In this document: in pieces, positions 44,189-57,960 of the stretch | Layout of the letters: the number at the start of each line of letters is the position of its first letter | Numbering within the stretch: position 1 is the stretch's first letter | Source of the DNA: Ostrinia nubilalis | Taxonomy: Eukaryota > Arthropoda > Insecta > Lepidoptera > Crambidae | Direction of reading: 5' to 3' | Assembly: GCF_963855985.1 (NCBI RefSeq) | Contig: NC_087095.1 | Coordinates: forward strand, 9,558,001 to 9,622,000 | DNA length: 64,000 bases | Translations under genes and position numbers: made by a program | The notes under the pieces: generated by a model | The model's input: only the letters and a program-made list of their open reading frames with translations | The model's database searches: none | What the model was told of the DNA's origin: nothing

Positions 44189-45086
44189 TTTAGCGTTAAT
44201 GTAGGATATGAAGTATGAACCATTCATCTTTTTCTGTAATTTGATGTTAGATCCACAAGTGTTTTTCTCATGATCCACGTTTTTTATAGTGTTTTTTGCA
44301 ACCCGTTCATAATTTCGCTTTATACGTCGGTTGAACAGCAGTTTTCATTGAAAAAAATCTTAATTATCGATTCTCTTGTTACCCTTATTCAGGTAATAAT
44401 TGATTGATATGAGTATTGATTGATAGGCCGTGGATAAACATGGTCTTCATCTTCACGTCGGCAGCGCGGCGCTGCCCGCAATCTCTTAATTAGACCATGT
44501 TACCCGCTTCATAGTGGATGATTGAGGTGAATGTTTAGTATTGGATCAGTAGTTCTCGAGATTACTATTTAGATCTTGAAGCAGAGCTAAAGTAGAAGGT
44601 AAAGTTTTAGAGTATGAAAAATTTATTGTTAATAATTTATACAAATGTAAAGTATTCGTTTATATTAATTATCTAGACAATGCTGTAGCATAACCTTTTT
44701 ATCTCTATCTCTCTTTTTTTTATCTATTAGGCACATTGTTTTAAACTTTCATTTTCTCTACCTTAGTGTTTGGTATTTTACTATGATGTAGGGGAGAGTG
44801 GGGTAAGACGGGGTGGGGGGCAAGACGGGGCGACCGATCCTGAGTGCGAACGAATTAGCCAATCAAGATCGTTTTAGCACCTGACGCCGCACCGCCATTA
44901 CGGCAATCAGTTATCGAAGTGAGCGGACAACGACACAACGCCTTTGATTTGTTTTCTGGAAAAAACTGTTTTTTGCTAAATAGCTAGTGATTTTTCTATA
45001 TTATACTGGGCGTGTATTTTCCGTAAATAATAACACCTCGCAATTGATTTAAATGTCATCAAATGTGAAAATAACAACACTAACAG

Positions 45087-45249
45087 GTAAGAACTTGTTT
45101 TCCTCAATGCTGCGTACTGGTTTTATTCAGTTATTTTTTTAATTTTATTTGGCATATGGGGGCATGATGGGGTAGGTGTTAAGGGGCAAGATGGGGTATG
45201 AAGGCAAGCGACATAGAAATGTCTAATTTTACTATTTATTTTATTCTAG
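45087..45249 (+). other. Probable intron within the pogo-like element
   Basis: CTAACAG|GTAAGAAC (donor at 45087) and TTATTCTAG|AATGG (acceptor ending 45249) are good splice signals. They place the ATG at 45251 at the start of the second exon, with an untranslated first exon upstream. Predicted only from consensus. Confidence 0.4.
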
Positions 45250-45250
45250 A

Positions 45251-45594
45251 ATGGTGAGAAATTATAAAAAAAAAACGATTAAGAAAAAGAAAGAAGCGGA
45301 AGAGGATAAACAGCGAAAAAAAGAGTTGAGGGAACTTAAAAAATCTCAAAAAAAACCTGCAACTAAGGAGAAAAGAGTAACAAAGAAGAAAAAAGGGGCT
45401 AAGAATAGATCATTACACGAGAATAGTGACAGAAATACTGAAAATACACCTTGTTTGTATTGTAAAGGCCTATATTTGGACTCAAATGAAGGCTGGGTTG
45501 TTCAGCATGCGGCAAATGGGCTTACTGCAGCTGTGCAGGTTTAGATGACGAAGATGCAGATACCGTGTTCACTTGTGAACATTGTGAACAGTAA
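45251..45594 (+). pseudogene. Truncated, frameshifted pogo-like transposase remnant
   Basis: The frame begins MVRNYKKKT, resembling the usual N terminus of pogo-like transposases. It then runs directly into a Lys/Glu-rich linker and CLYCKGLYLDSNEGW, which resembles the cysteine-rich PHD-like C-terminal tail of the family. The helix-turn-helix and DDE domains between them are absent, so an internal deletion has fused the two ends. A +1/-1 shift near 45500 closes the frame at 45544. The continuing tail (KWAYCSCAGLDDED ... CEHCEQ, stop at 45592-45594) lies in another frame. No activity is expected. The family call rests on motif memory, without a search. Confidence 0.6.
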
Positions 45595-45883
45595 ATAGTC
45601 GTTTGCTGCCATACCCCATCTTGCCCTTTTATTGGTACCCCATCTTACCCACGGGGGTACCCCATCTTACCCTAGGGGTGGGGCATGATGGGGATAAGGG
45701 TGTATTTCTACGTTTTGTTTTTTTAAATTTCATTATGTTGATTAGACTGCCAAATTACACGTTAACAATGAAGACTGATTATCGAAGAAGATTATAAGAA
45801 TAAAACAAATTAATAAAACTCTTTACGGTCAATTTTATTTACCATCAATCGTTAAGGACCCCGTCTTACCCCACTCTCCCCTA

Positions 45884-48800
45884 ATTTTGCTTATAACTCT
45901 TACAACTTTTTGACGACTTATCGAAGATGTTAATGAGTACGAAAACATTTGCTTGCTTTCAGATAAAATTATAATCATGTGATCATGTGAATGGATCAGA
46001 TATTGGGGACATTTAATCCTACTTAAACCATTAGATGATCGACGAGCACGATCAAGTCTAATGCCAATTTCATTACAATGTTGCGTCAATAATATCCACA
46101 GCTTAGAAGATTCTCAGCATGATAACACTTAGTTGTAGTTGTGTGCGCGTATAAATTAATACACAAAGGTGGGCAACCTCGACTGAGAGCAGAGTCTGAC
46201 CGCGCCATTGTATGCAGATGCTTATTGAAGGTGTTAAGTCTGCCACCTAAAGGCGCGACATAAATTTTGTCGCACTTTACATGGCGAGCGTAACGATGTT
46301 ATGATATCATTATTTTAACGCGACGAGATTACCCGTCAAGATTATCGGATGTCGCTGCAGCTAATAAACCGTTGCCACACCGGTTTTTGAGATGCGCAGC
46401 GGTGTGAAACGGATACATGTTATTACTTATTTTTGAGGGTACAGTTTTGTTTTATCATACTAATATTTAAACAAGTTTGCAAGTTTGTGGGAATTCAATA
46501 ATGAAGTTACTGTAAAGATATATACTATAATGAATCAGGTTAGAGTTATCTCTACCTTTTATTGATAAGGATAAATCTCACACCTCATTATCATTGCATG
46601 TGCCTTGATTTTTAATTTAGCCTGATATTAAATTATTTGAGAAGCTGATGATAGAGTTATCATCATGTCATTGAATCTCTACAGGAGCTCTTAGTCGCCT
46701 TTTACGAGATCCTTGGGAAGAGTGAGGACGCGTCCTCTCGGAACCAAATGGCACTTGATGACGGATGATTGAGTCATGCCATGACTTCTGTGTTACAGCC
46801 TACATGTTAGAAACTAATTTTTCATATTGTATTTATGCCCAGGAAAATGTAGGGAAATCTTTTAAATTCGTGAAAAAAATTTCAGTTTGGACTGAATAAA
46901 ATCACGCGTGGTTGGTATGTCCAATTGTCCACAAAATCTTAACAATTGTTTTATTTTTTTTATAATATAGCGCAAGTGTACAAAATTGTGATCGTCAAGT
47001 AATAATCTCGCTCGCATTCAATTTCACTCAGAATTAATAGATTTGTGAAAACTGCCTAAACGACTTCTACGTGTGTTCTTACTTTTCTCATAATGATCGT
47101 TGATGTTGATCGATCAATAAGTACGGTAATTATGAGCTGTAAAAATAGTATTGATTGATATAAAAAATGCAATTAGCTATATCCACTGTGTAGGTAGTGT
47201 ATCAGAATCTATCTTTTACATTTTTATTGAAGTTCCATGTTTATAATGTTTCAAGCTAGCACGGTAGTTCAATAAATCTTAATTAGCCTGTTGTGTGAGG
47301 CGTACCCGGCGCATTTATTATTAAAAACGCAACTTTAACATTATGAAAAAAATCAATTGCAAATCATTAGTGGGGTCTCAACGAGTCGATTGCGTGCTCG
47401 CTAGGTGGTCGAGGCCGTAACTGCAGTGGACAATCGATTCACGGTACCAATGCGGCATACTATGCGACACTATAAATTGAAATCACTTTTAAACTTTTCT
47501 ACCATTACTTTGATGTCCATTTACGGGTGTGTTCGGGTTAGTTCTAAAGTTTCGCCGCTGACGCAGCGATGGATGCGAGCCGGGTGATTATTTTCAGGTC
47601 GCGCGGCCTATCGACGCTTTATGCGGTAGGTGTCAGAGACCTGTCGCACGCGAAATGTTTGGAGTCGAGGTGCGAGCGATTCGCGTGCTGAAAATATATA
47701 ATTAAAATAATAATTATAATCATTACACTAAAATTAAACATTTACAATTTTTTGAGTAAGCAACTCATTATTTGTGTTTACAAATGTACTCACTTTTCCA
47801 CAATACGAAAATTTATTTATTATTTCTTACATAAATAAATGTAACAAAAAACTTTCAGTGGCAATAATTTTCTCTATTTATATTATACAAACCAAATGAT
47901 TGTAAATAACTTTTTATAATAAATCAGAATTATTAACTCTCTGTTACCCGCACCATACCCCGCAAGTGTCAAAAGAATCGAATGACAAGCGTGCTGAATA
48001 CGACTGATGTGACCGTTCCGATTGCTCTATAAAATCCCTATCGACTTCCGATCGCAAGGCGAGACCAAGTGGCCAACTTCGGCGAACCAACACGTCGGCA
48101 TGTCGGCAGGAAGTTTTAACTAGGTGTTATGACTTACTTCTTAATTTTAACTTCACACTTTAAAAGTAAGCATCTAGGGATCAAGCGTGTTCTCGCGAAT
48201 TACGAGGTTACTTCAACGGAGTTTTATACGCCTCCTATCGATTTTATTGTTGGTTATTTTTAGAATTTATAAAAGAAACTGTGTTTAGATCGGCTGCACC
48301 TACAGAAGAGTCTTCTTGAACTTTGACTTGAACTTCAAGATAGATTCTGATAGTGACATCTTACTTTGGTGACGTTCCATCACTATCAGAGCAGTAAGAA
48401 TGTTGGATGCTGATTCAAGTTACGGCTCTGTGCTCTATGAAGATTCATCCTGAGCTCTATGAAGAGTCACGGCCTGGTAGCATGTCAAAAAGGCAATGGA
48501 AGATCAGAACATCAAAGCATACAAAATTGAATCCTGTAGGATAATTGTGTGATCAAACTCTAATAAATATTTTGTTATAAAATGAGCCATTGTTCCGCTA
48601 CTTGAAACATCGTGCACTGAAATTAATAGTAAAATATCAAATTTTTTTGCTCAAACAAATTCCGTTATAAATTGTTAGATAATTATGATTCACAGATATG
48701 TAAGATAATAATATGATTACTCACAGATACCGGACAAATGAATGTAAGTTAAAGCTTGTAAAAATCCCGCACCCGCCGCCTTGGCGCCACTCGAGAGCAA

Positions 48801-50991
48801 AAAATAATATTGGCTGCCCTAATTAAACTACGCATTCATAATTATTTCTTTAACACACGCTTAGCCGATCGGGCTAATATGCGTATTTTATCTTAACTAG
48901 GTACTTTAAATACGTCTATTTAAAATCAACAAGTTCATTCTTTATGTTTAAGACCCGAGTCAAACTCGCATGAAAATTAAAAACCGTTTATCGTTTGTGA
49001 ATATAGTTTAATTGAGGCTATTTCTATTGAAACTGAAATTAACTTTAGCGTAACGAGCTCATTGATTACTAATATATTTTATACTAATGAGAGAATGGGC
49101 TATTCTATATTTTAACATTTACAGACAATAAATAGCGTCGTTGTTGCTAATTTACTTAAGATAGTAATACAAAGGGTAGATATGATGGTTGCGCTTAACT
49201 GGACGGAAATACTTTTATTATCGTAATCTCTCACGTGAGCATTAAACATTAATGGGTCTAATTCTTTTAATTGCTTTGAGGGACTTGTAATTGCGGGCTG
49301 TAGTGAAAAAAAAAGGGAAAAAACATGACCTTTACAGGGCCACACGTCTCTGGTAATTGCGCAAGGCTGCGACCGCCTACGGTGGCAAGTGTGTTTGGGG
49401 CCTAAGTACGCATTTATGACGTTTCATTATACCTAAGATAGATGGCATGAAGGCTTGGTACGTGACTGTGTTTCTGGAATGTATTTTGGAGGCACTGCGA
49501 GGTGTGACAAATGATTTGTCACCTTTAAGTTTCTGGTATGCAAATACAAATGCATACATTAGTCATTTTATTAATTTTATGAAAACAAAATACAGCTGTC
49601 ACAGTAAGTAGATTACACACAATTTTAATAACTTTTCGTATTTCGTGAAAAGTTTCAGTAATAATAATTATTATCAGTTGAGTCACTAGTAAAACAACAA
49701 ACATTTTAGAAATAAAAATCCAATATTACCTTTTTACGAAAATATGTAAAATATTGAGTTGTTAATGATGCAACTTTTTCATGGTTGACATTAAAATTAT
49801 TAATAGTGTTTGAAATAGAGCCAGCAACATTGGTGTTGTGGTTATACGGACAGGGTAATGTTGGGTACAACATCAGCTGACTCACGTAACCCTTTGCCCC
49901 CTCTTGTATAAAAAACAGAAGAAAAAATATTTTCTTGATACGCAACTTTAGTTTTTAAACGCACACATATGCAACAGGTACGTTAATAAGTCGAAACGCA
50001 ACAATGTTATTCTAACATCGTCTAATTAATTGGCCAGCCAACACTTTCGTGCTCGTTTTCTATTTCTCATTAGAGAATGCTGTATATATAGATGCATATT
50101 TCAATTACTGGGTATGGTAACAATGGCCAATTACTAATGTTTGTAAAAACGTCCGTACGTCTGCCCATAACGACATTTTACATCTAAATTAAACCGTAAT
50201 TTGTTGGGACCTTTCCTTGATGACAATTTTGTAATTAGTATAGACTTGTTTATTTCCTACACGCGGTTTGTCCTGTAATTTGCTGTGGCGATCCGAATGC
50301 CAGCTTGACGGACAAACCTTAGACCCTTTCTATCCATTTTTATGAGAATGTAATTAAAATTTTGTTTGAAATTGCACTTTTTTAAGTTTTTCTTATTACG
50401 AGTAGGTATTTAATGTAAATTACTTGTACTGATATATGGCACATAGACCTGTAACTTGAAGTATTTTCTTAATAGGTAGAGCCGTCAAGAAAATTTGATA
50501 CTGAGTTTAGGCCCAATTTTAACTCATGATCTCAAATAGCACGAAATATTTTTTGTATGTAGGTATTTAACTAGAAGCTTTGTAAGTTCTGTTATTAGAT
50601 TTTCATTTAAGTTTGTCTTTACAATATTCTGTCTCTCTAGTTGGGTAAAAAGTGTAAGAGATTAATTCTAATAGTATGCAAAAATATTTTGAATAATACG
50701 CAATACTGCGCCTTATGGCGTTTACATAGAGGTAAATGCGATTGCTTTTACCCTGTCTATTGGCATTATTGTTTCTCGTAATACAAAGAAGAAGACACAC
50801 TGACGTCCTTACGTACTGTGTATTTCCATTATCAGAGAAACTCTATACTCTCTAAATTATTAACAAAAAAGGTTTGTATTTTTTCCTTTTATCGAATTGA
50901 CTGAGAAATTGCGATATCCCATGTAACCATCCTAAAGGTAGATGCCCCACATACTACCGACCATGCCGCAGGAGTAAGTATCTGCTGAAAA
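45884..50991. other. Unassigned DNA with a few GC-rich blocks
   Basis: No supported gene. GC-richer blocks lie at 46185-46400, 47395-47700 and 48020-48115. The last begins with TCTATAAAATCC (TATA-like at about 48028) and could be a promoter. At 48770-48860 a GC-rich patch adjoins CTAATTAAAC and CATAATTATT homeodomain-like words. All remain unproven. Confidence 0.35.
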
Positions 50992-51085
50992 ATCATCATC
51001 CTCATCATTTCAGCCACAGGACGTCCACTGCTGAACATATGCCTCTCCCAATGACTCCCACATCGCACGGTAAATGACGCACGGC
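50992..51085 (+). repeat. Second copy of the GGACGTCCACTGCTGAACAT repeat
   Basis: CAGCCACAGGACGTCCACTG, CTGAACATATGCCTCTCCCA and ACGCACGGCACCGTG match the family at 38371-38500, preceded by an ATCATCATCCTCATC run. Confidence 0.65.
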
Positions 51086-52900
51086 ACCGTGCTGAAAAAT
51101 ATAAATAAATGAATTGCCTTGGACAATTAAATGCTGAAAAATGAATTATATTATTACCAGGTCATTAAACCACGTGCTTCTCAAGGGTAGCAGGGGTTGT
51201 ACGAAATAGAGTTACTTACAAAATTTTATAGTATGGCACTCATAAGACCAGACTAGATAATTTGCAAATTTTAATATGAGTTCAATACAAGAGACGCAGA
51301 AGTTGGTTGTAGAGTTCGTTAAATAGTATGTGTCTCAGATACCCCTGGAACAGTATCAACGGCTGTATCAACTACCTTTTAAAAGTTTCAGAGGCAACGC
51401 ATTTTCCAGAGCATGAAATGGTTGTGGACGAATTCTTGATAAGTACGAGTAAGCCCTTTTCAGGACACTTAAATGGTTAAGGCTTGAAAGCTCTGTTTAT
51501 CTGGTATCAGGAGGGATTTACGATTGGGTAAAGAAAGACGCGCTCTTACCAGGGAGAGTAAGCGGGAAGGTTTTGTTCTGGCATAGGAACCACACCCAAA
51601 TGATCCCTTTTTTCCCTAAACACTAATGAAACAATCCCATGTGCACCCAGCCCAAGGGTTGCAGTGGTCGCGCGCGTGACGTCGCCCGACCTCGTACTTA
51701 TCTCGCGCGCTCTCACGACCACGCAGTGCGCACCGAGCACGACCACGCTGCTTTCGTTAAGTGTATTATGCGAGCCATGCCCGCGTACCCATGCCTCGAT
51801 TAGAACTTTATTTCACTGCTAAATAATTTCAAATATGCTTCCTGTGAGTTTTGCGCGGTTCGGTGAAGATTGTGGCGGGTGATGCGCGAATGTTTTTGTT
51901 TGACGTCTAAACGATTGAATGTTATGTTACTTCATGGTTAAGGGATCATTTCCGTCAATAAAGCCCGTCAAAGCTTTTTATACCTGTGAGACTTTCATTC
52001 ACTTAAGTAGCACCTTTAAAGTGGAATTATTTCAAGATTCGACTTGTATTGACTTGAACACAATGGTATTGAATGTCGCAGCATCGAATGCTTCAATATT
52101 ATGTGTAATGTTATCTGTCGTAGGCTCTACCACTAATAGGCTGTCGTAGTCATATAATCGCTCTCGTAGCGAAAGGCCGAACACGTCCATACCACACATG
52201 CCCGTCGCAGCGCTCGACGCAGTATCTCGCGATCATGCCATTTGCATCCGAAGACTTGACCGCGTAAGTGTAAAATACCACTGAAAACCTACCCTTTAAT
52301 CTTAATTGAAAGCTTTGTATTGCCATAACCCTTTGCGTGCTATAGCATGTGCAATCAGGCGTAATTAGGTAAGTAAAAATTGGGATATCTATTACGACGT
52401 ACGTATCTCTACTGCTCTATTATTACGCAGACATTACAGAACATAAAATCTTTGTAATCTATTAAGCATCTAGCATTAAACACATAACTTATCAAAATGT
52501 GTCAAATTGATATCAAGTCTTACTCTGGGTTCGTTCACAATCTGTTGAGATCCGTTTATAGGTGGGCTTTTCATTTTCAATCATGTTTTAGAAATAATGT
52601 AATAAATTATGTTAATTTTCTCTATCTTTTGGACATATTGCACTTTGCAGTGCCACCTATAGTGTTTTAAAATACGCGGCCACATGCGTGGTCGTGCGCC
52701 CGCCGTAATGACAGGCCGCACGCGCGCGCAGCCTAATTGATAATGGCCGGAGACGTGCGCGGGAGACGCGCTATGGGAACCTTTGCTGGGACGAGTGATG
52801 CACATCACCATAAGATAGTGCCTACTACATCAATCGTTATCAATTTAGGTTTCTTGATCGCTTCCCTAGTCCAAAACAAAACACAATCGATGTATAAGTC
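51086..52900. other. Unassigned DNA with a CpG-rich patch
   Basis: Positions 51655-51765 are CpG-rich, contain a CRE-like TGACGTC (51677-51683) and repeated CACGACCACGC words. Positions 52195-52265 are a milder GC patch. No frame or splice pair supports a gene. Confidence 0.35.
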
Positions 52901-53008
52901 CGTTTTCACCATCAATCCCTAATTTTTAAGTGATCCCTATGACAACAAATTTCCTGTTATGTGTTACCACAGGGGTCACTTAAAAATTAGGGATTGATGA
53001 TGAAAACG
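52901..53008. repeat. Long hairpin with 38-bp arms
   Basis: Arms 52901-52938 (CGTTTTCACCATCAATCCC...) and 52971-53008 are inverted copies with two mismatches in 38 bp; the spacer is 32 nt. It lies 7 bp from the next MITE. If transcribed it would give long near-perfect double-stranded RNA. No clear target duplication is visible. Confidence 0.8.
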
Positions 53009-53015
53009 GGCATAA

Positions 53016-53132
53016 GGCCAAGTTGCACCACCTAAATTTGACCGTAACTTTAACAATAACCAGTGTCTTTGTATGGAGTTTGGCAGATTTTTGACATCTG
53101 TCAAAGTTAAAGTAAGATGGTGCAACCCAGCC
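53016..53132 (+). mobile_element. Harbinger-like MITE with TAA duplication
   Basis: Ends GGCCAAGTTGCACCACC and the inverse of GGCTGGGTTGCACCATC, flanked by TAA (53013-53015 and 53133-53135). It is 117 bp. Related copies at 10992-11083 and 63633-63750 share TTTGTATGGA(G/A)TTTG and the AAAGTTAAAGTAAGATGGTGC end. Confidence 0.7.
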
Positions 53133-53135
53133 TAA

Positions 53136-56100
53136 GAAGACTAATATTAACAGCAGCACAAATGTTGTCCGCCGCACGCGCGCGCTTCCTAATTGATAAC
53201 AAAAATTTATTATGATTAGCAAAAAGCTTTCTTTGTCTATATTAATTTGAGCTAATCTTATCTTTGATTACCAAAATAATCATTTAGACTTGGTTTTTAT
53301 TAGAGCTTTTGGCGCGAGCTTTTATATTCCACTGTGTCAAATCAAGTCTAATAATGAAGCTTTTTGAATTAATCCTAGAACCCATCTCATTTAATTTTAA
53401 CACCAGGTGCGATTGCGGTCAAATACCTGCCTTGTTAAGCATGAAAAAAAATATTTTTTCTAAAACGCCATTTTCATGGCATTTACAATACGCCTACTAA
53501 TTCTATTAATTACAGAACAAGGAGGACTTAAATCAATTGTTCTATCCGACTTCTTTTACCTCCATAAAACAAAACTACACGTTTATTGCCGGCACAATAA
53601 AAACCCTGTTCTTATATCAATTGCACAATGCTCAGTGCTTAATTGTTTGTGTATTTTATATGAAATAAATAATATGGGTTTGTATAAAAACCATCGAGCT
53701 GTCTAACTTATAAATGGTTATTACGAAGCCGGTTGTTCCATGGGCAATGGACTAATACGTTTTGAAATCAACTGAAGTTTGGAGCATCACAGCAAACTTA
53801 CTAAATAAGCTCCGAACTTACCGCATCAGGATTTTGGAGCTTCGTGTTTGGTACTCTCGCTTTGTTGATGTTTGAGATATTTCACAATACGCAAAATCAA
53901 GTAGGGCTTTGACTTCAACATTTTCTTTTCTTGTACACGATTTTCATTAAGCGAAGCGTAACAATTAAGCAACCCTTTCATTACAAGTATTTATGAAATG
54001 GCATAAAGAGTGGTTAATTTCCTTTTGCAGAGCTGGGAAAATAGAATATAGGGCTACTGGTTTCCCAACCCATAGTTAAAGCTCCATATCGTTGCCGTGC
54101 CGTCCTCATTAGCCTATTATCAGTCCACTGAAAGACATTCGAGTGCCTTCGGTTTTTCGCAACCAATCTTGCATTGTTATCAAATACTCTGTTATTATTA
54201 ATAATTTTAACACCAAGTGTATTTTAAAGAAAGGTGTAGGCTTAGGTATAGTCTAGTGATTCGAGTGTATATTTCTTAAGAATATGTAAATGTGCTAAAA
54301 ACGTAATCCCGAAATGCCAAAGAGCTAGGAGTGAGTTATGGATACTCGCGAGTGCGTGCGCCCGCGCAGATAACGGGCAGACACACGACGCGAACGCATG
54401 CTCTCGCTCGACACCGCGCGGAGTCACGATCCGCGCTTGATTTGTTTTGCAGCTTTGCTTTTATGCGTTTTGTTTAGTCTACAACTTGTTTAATATGGAT
54501 AAGAAATAGATCGCTCCGGCAAATACTCGTACATGGTGGAACTGACATGCGTTCTTCAAAACTTTATTTGTTTATTTATAACCTTTTCAGTCGATTGTAC
54601 CTTGTTACATAGCTACATATAACCTTTTCGATCATTGATGTCGGACTGTAAACCGATTATTGGTGAAAAACTATAATGATTGTTGGTGGAAAATTATAAT
54701 GCTGAAATGACCCAGAAAAACTACTCGTATAATTTTAATTTTTCTAAAGTAATTTGCCTAGATGTGGGCACTTGGGCAGTGCAGGGCAGGTTGGGCAAAT
54801 CCTTAGGGGAAGCCTTTATCCAGCTGTCAATGTCTTCCTGTTGAAACAAGCAGGCTTAGAAAAAAATATTCTTTAGTCATCTTTTTAAGTACCCCGGTAA
54901 GTGGGTAATTATCTACTCATGTAAACACGCACTACGCATAATATTAACGTTACTGTAACGTTATAATTATGTTAAGAAATTAATAATTTACGAGCCTGAA
55001 ATTGTAGGTTTAAGATTTCAAATCTAAACGATAATATTCTATAGAATGGAGTGATAATAACCTGATAACTGCTGCGTAAGTATTCTTGGATACAGATCTA
55101 AGTTATTTTCAATCTAAATTCACCCTACACTCGATGTGTTAGATTCCCATTTCATACATATTTAGTTTAACGCGTTTACGCATAAAAATGAAATAAAACC
55201 ATGCTCAATTACATAGACAATTTAAACTGTATAATTATTTTTATTTTTTAACGTTAACAGATACAGAAAAGTCAAGTTTTTGTTTGGTTTACGACGGAGT
55301 TGAGTGCAGAGGACGACAGGCGAGGCGACAAATATGCAAGTCGACTTCGATTGCCACCTGTCATAAAAGGATAACAAGGTATACCTACTAATGTAGCTTT
55401 CACCTTTACTTAATTAGAGTAGTGGATGTTTGATTAAACTTAGACGAAATTGTCACAAGCCTAATTCTAATCTTTTTAGAAGTAAAAAGTAGCTATTAAG
55501 AGTTACTTTAACGTCTTATTTTAAAGTCTTAAACTAAGCTTTTTATAGAGGCAGAGCGAGGTCCTGGATCCTGGATTATAATTTGCTGCCTGTTATTGCA
55601 AAGCCAAACATGAAGAAATAGATCTATGTGAAATCCAGGTCAGTGGTATGAAAATTAAAATGTAGATAATTGATTAATGCTTTTGATAAGAAACAAATAG
55701 TGTTTCAGAGTAGTTAATTTTACAATCATGGGTTTCATTACGCAATGCTTTCTCTAGCTGACCGAAGTCCAAGTGGCAGGTCGCGGGCAAATACTGGTAA
55801 TATTATAATAATTAGCACGTTTCCTGTTTACACTTTAAAACAATAAGTGTATCACACATACAACACACTTCTTTCCATTCTGAAGATAAAAAATGTCATT
55901 AAACTACAACTTTAGTAAAAAAAATCCTACCACTATCATGAAAATCTCATATCTAGACGTAAATAAGCATAAAAAGTAACTGTTATGACAGATACTGTGA
56001 CGGCAAATAATGGGTCTAGTTATACAGATCCAGATGTGATAATTTTTACGAGTTACTGTGCATCCTACATGGTGATCGATGAGCGAGCAGCACGCGTGAA

Positions 56101-56764
56101 CTGTAATAGACCGTTACAACCACGCGTGTATGGAAATAGAGCTGACCAGTAGTAATATAAAGGTAAACACGGTGACTCTCTCCCGATTGAGCACGCAGTG
56201 TGCTAAAGTTGATACACATACTCTTCATCACTTGCACACTTAATAGTTAGATTATCAACAGTATGCGAAAATTACTTTAAGTCCTTATGAACTTATAGTC
56301 TTATACATAATATAGTTTCCTGGTTATCATGCTATAATGCTGCCGAATAAATTTCTGAGTTGCAGTGTTGGACTTGAGTCTGATTGAAAAGTAAGCGACT
56401 AGCAACTGTACCACGCCTCGACAAATTTTTTAGATTGCTGATGCCCTTGAGTAGTTGTGATCTTACTTACCCTCTTTCTATTAATGGAAATTACATTTTA
56501 AAAAATAATTTGAAAATACGTTTGGTAAAGTGCGAAAATGAGGTCTCTGTAATAACATTAGCTGGTCACAATAAATATTGTTTGATCATAATTGCATTAA
56601 CAAGGATAATAGACCTGAATTGCGTTCGTTGCCTCATATAAAATCCATCTTTGACCCGTTCGCAACCTAAATGCAAAAATTACTCGCACGCAACTGAAGA
56701 CTGCCTACTGCGTGCGGCCCTTGCATCGCATGCAAACCAATGGCTAGTTAGTGCAGTAGACTGC
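53136..56764. other. Unassigned AT-rich DNA
   Basis: No gene is supported. A perfect 8-bp-armed palindrome AACGTTAC-T-GTAACGTT lies at 54946-54962. GC-rich patches at 54340-54440 and 55290-55370 have no recognisable motif. Confidence 0.4.
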
Positions 56765-56821
56765 ACATCAGTCTTTACATTTTTGTTGCAAAACAGCCAC
56801 TATAACAACTACATAAGAGCC
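56765..56821 (+). repeat. Copy of the TTTTTGTTGCAAAA repeat
   Basis: ACATCAGTCTTTACATTTTT, GTTGCAAAACAGCC and ACTACATAAGAG resemble 15518-15576. Confidence 0.4.
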
Positions 56822-57960
56822 AGAATGTAATGCTTGAAGTGCCGTCACCTGTGCAATCAGCTTCAGAATATGAACTAGTGTTCATTGAATATTACGTTAG
56901 TTAATATAATCATCAATTAACTAAGTGCCGGGACCAATTATTTAGATGACCATTGGGGAGCTTTGCGATAGAATAGAGAAAAAAAAGCTTTGAAGGAAAA
57001 TTTTCTATGCATTTATTCGTTACGTGCAAGTAATAAATTATCCACTTACTTAGTTATCATAAGTAAAACCTTCGAGTTAATTTAGGATTAGGAAGGTATG
57101 ATATCTCCTAATCCTTAATTCAAGGATTTTTTCAATTATCATAAGTAGTTTTATGTTAAACTCGGGTAGAATATCTTTGGGTGTCCTTATTAGGACAAAA
57201 GTGAAAAACAGGTTTTGTTATTATCAGATACTCTGCTAGAAATTGGAGTAAACAAAATAATTTTATTGCTTGTTTATAGACGTTTAAATAATATTTTTTC
57301 GGACAGCACTTTCTACAAAAACACTACTTTCAAATACGTTTCAAAGTCCTAAAAATACAAGCCGAGAGCAGCAACTTCTTATTTTACAACGATAATAAAA
57401 TTAAAAGCGTATTATAATAAGAACTAAACGGCGTTTAAACTTGTACATTATGTATTTTAGCATCATGTAAGTACTAAGAGTTTTGCGTATTATGTTTTTA
57501 TGTTGTACAAAAACCGTTTTTCGTTTGGCATAAGAAGGATGCCGCTACTAGAATTGGAAATAAGGTGTGAAATGTCAGGGGAGTGAAATACGCGCATTCC
57601 AGTCATAACCCGATGGCCAGACGACCCCACGCACCTGTCTGGTGCATGTTAAGGCCTGTTAAAATTATAATCGAGAAAAAATAACTCCCTAATTAATACC
57701 TACTCTTATTTAGAAACAACTTCGCAAGTGGTATTATGCAAAAATAATAGATACTTGGGTATTATAATGCTATAACATTATTTGAATTTCTCCTTTTAGT
57801 GCCGTTTATGTCTTCACGTATCCTAAATATTAAAAAATAAGGTTATTACACAATATTTTATCTTGTTCTTATCTTAATAGAATATTTCAGTTACAGACCT
57901 CTTGGTTGGTTCTCTCTCACTGGTCTTTCACTTTTTTCAATAAAAACCGATTTTTCAATA
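56822..57960. other. Unassigned AT-rich DNA
   Basis: Two small hairpins: 57081-57120 (TTTAGGATTAGGA with TCCTAATCCTTAA) and TGTCCT-TATT-AGGACA at about 57182-57197. Nothing else recognised. Confidence 0.4.

Larger units (their letters stand above)
44791..45881 (+). mobile_element. pogo-like DNA transposon, deletion derivative
   Basis: Perfect inverted ends start GGGGAGAGTGGGGTAAGACG (44791-44810) with the inverse at 45862-45881, extending to 23 bp. TA flanks both sides (44789-44790 and 45882-45883). Several GGGGCAAGATGGGG/CCCCATCTTACCC subterminal copies lie at 45165-45205 and 45610-45695. Inside is a short coding remnant of a transposase (see 45251). A TA duplication and a pogo-type transposase tail place it in the Tc1/mariner-pogo superfamily; the DDE catalytic core is missing. 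Confidence 0.75.

Noticed and set aside
48020..48060. TATA-containing promoter
   Set aside because: TCTATAAAATCC is a fair match, but TATA-like words are common in AT-rich DNA and no transcript feature follows.
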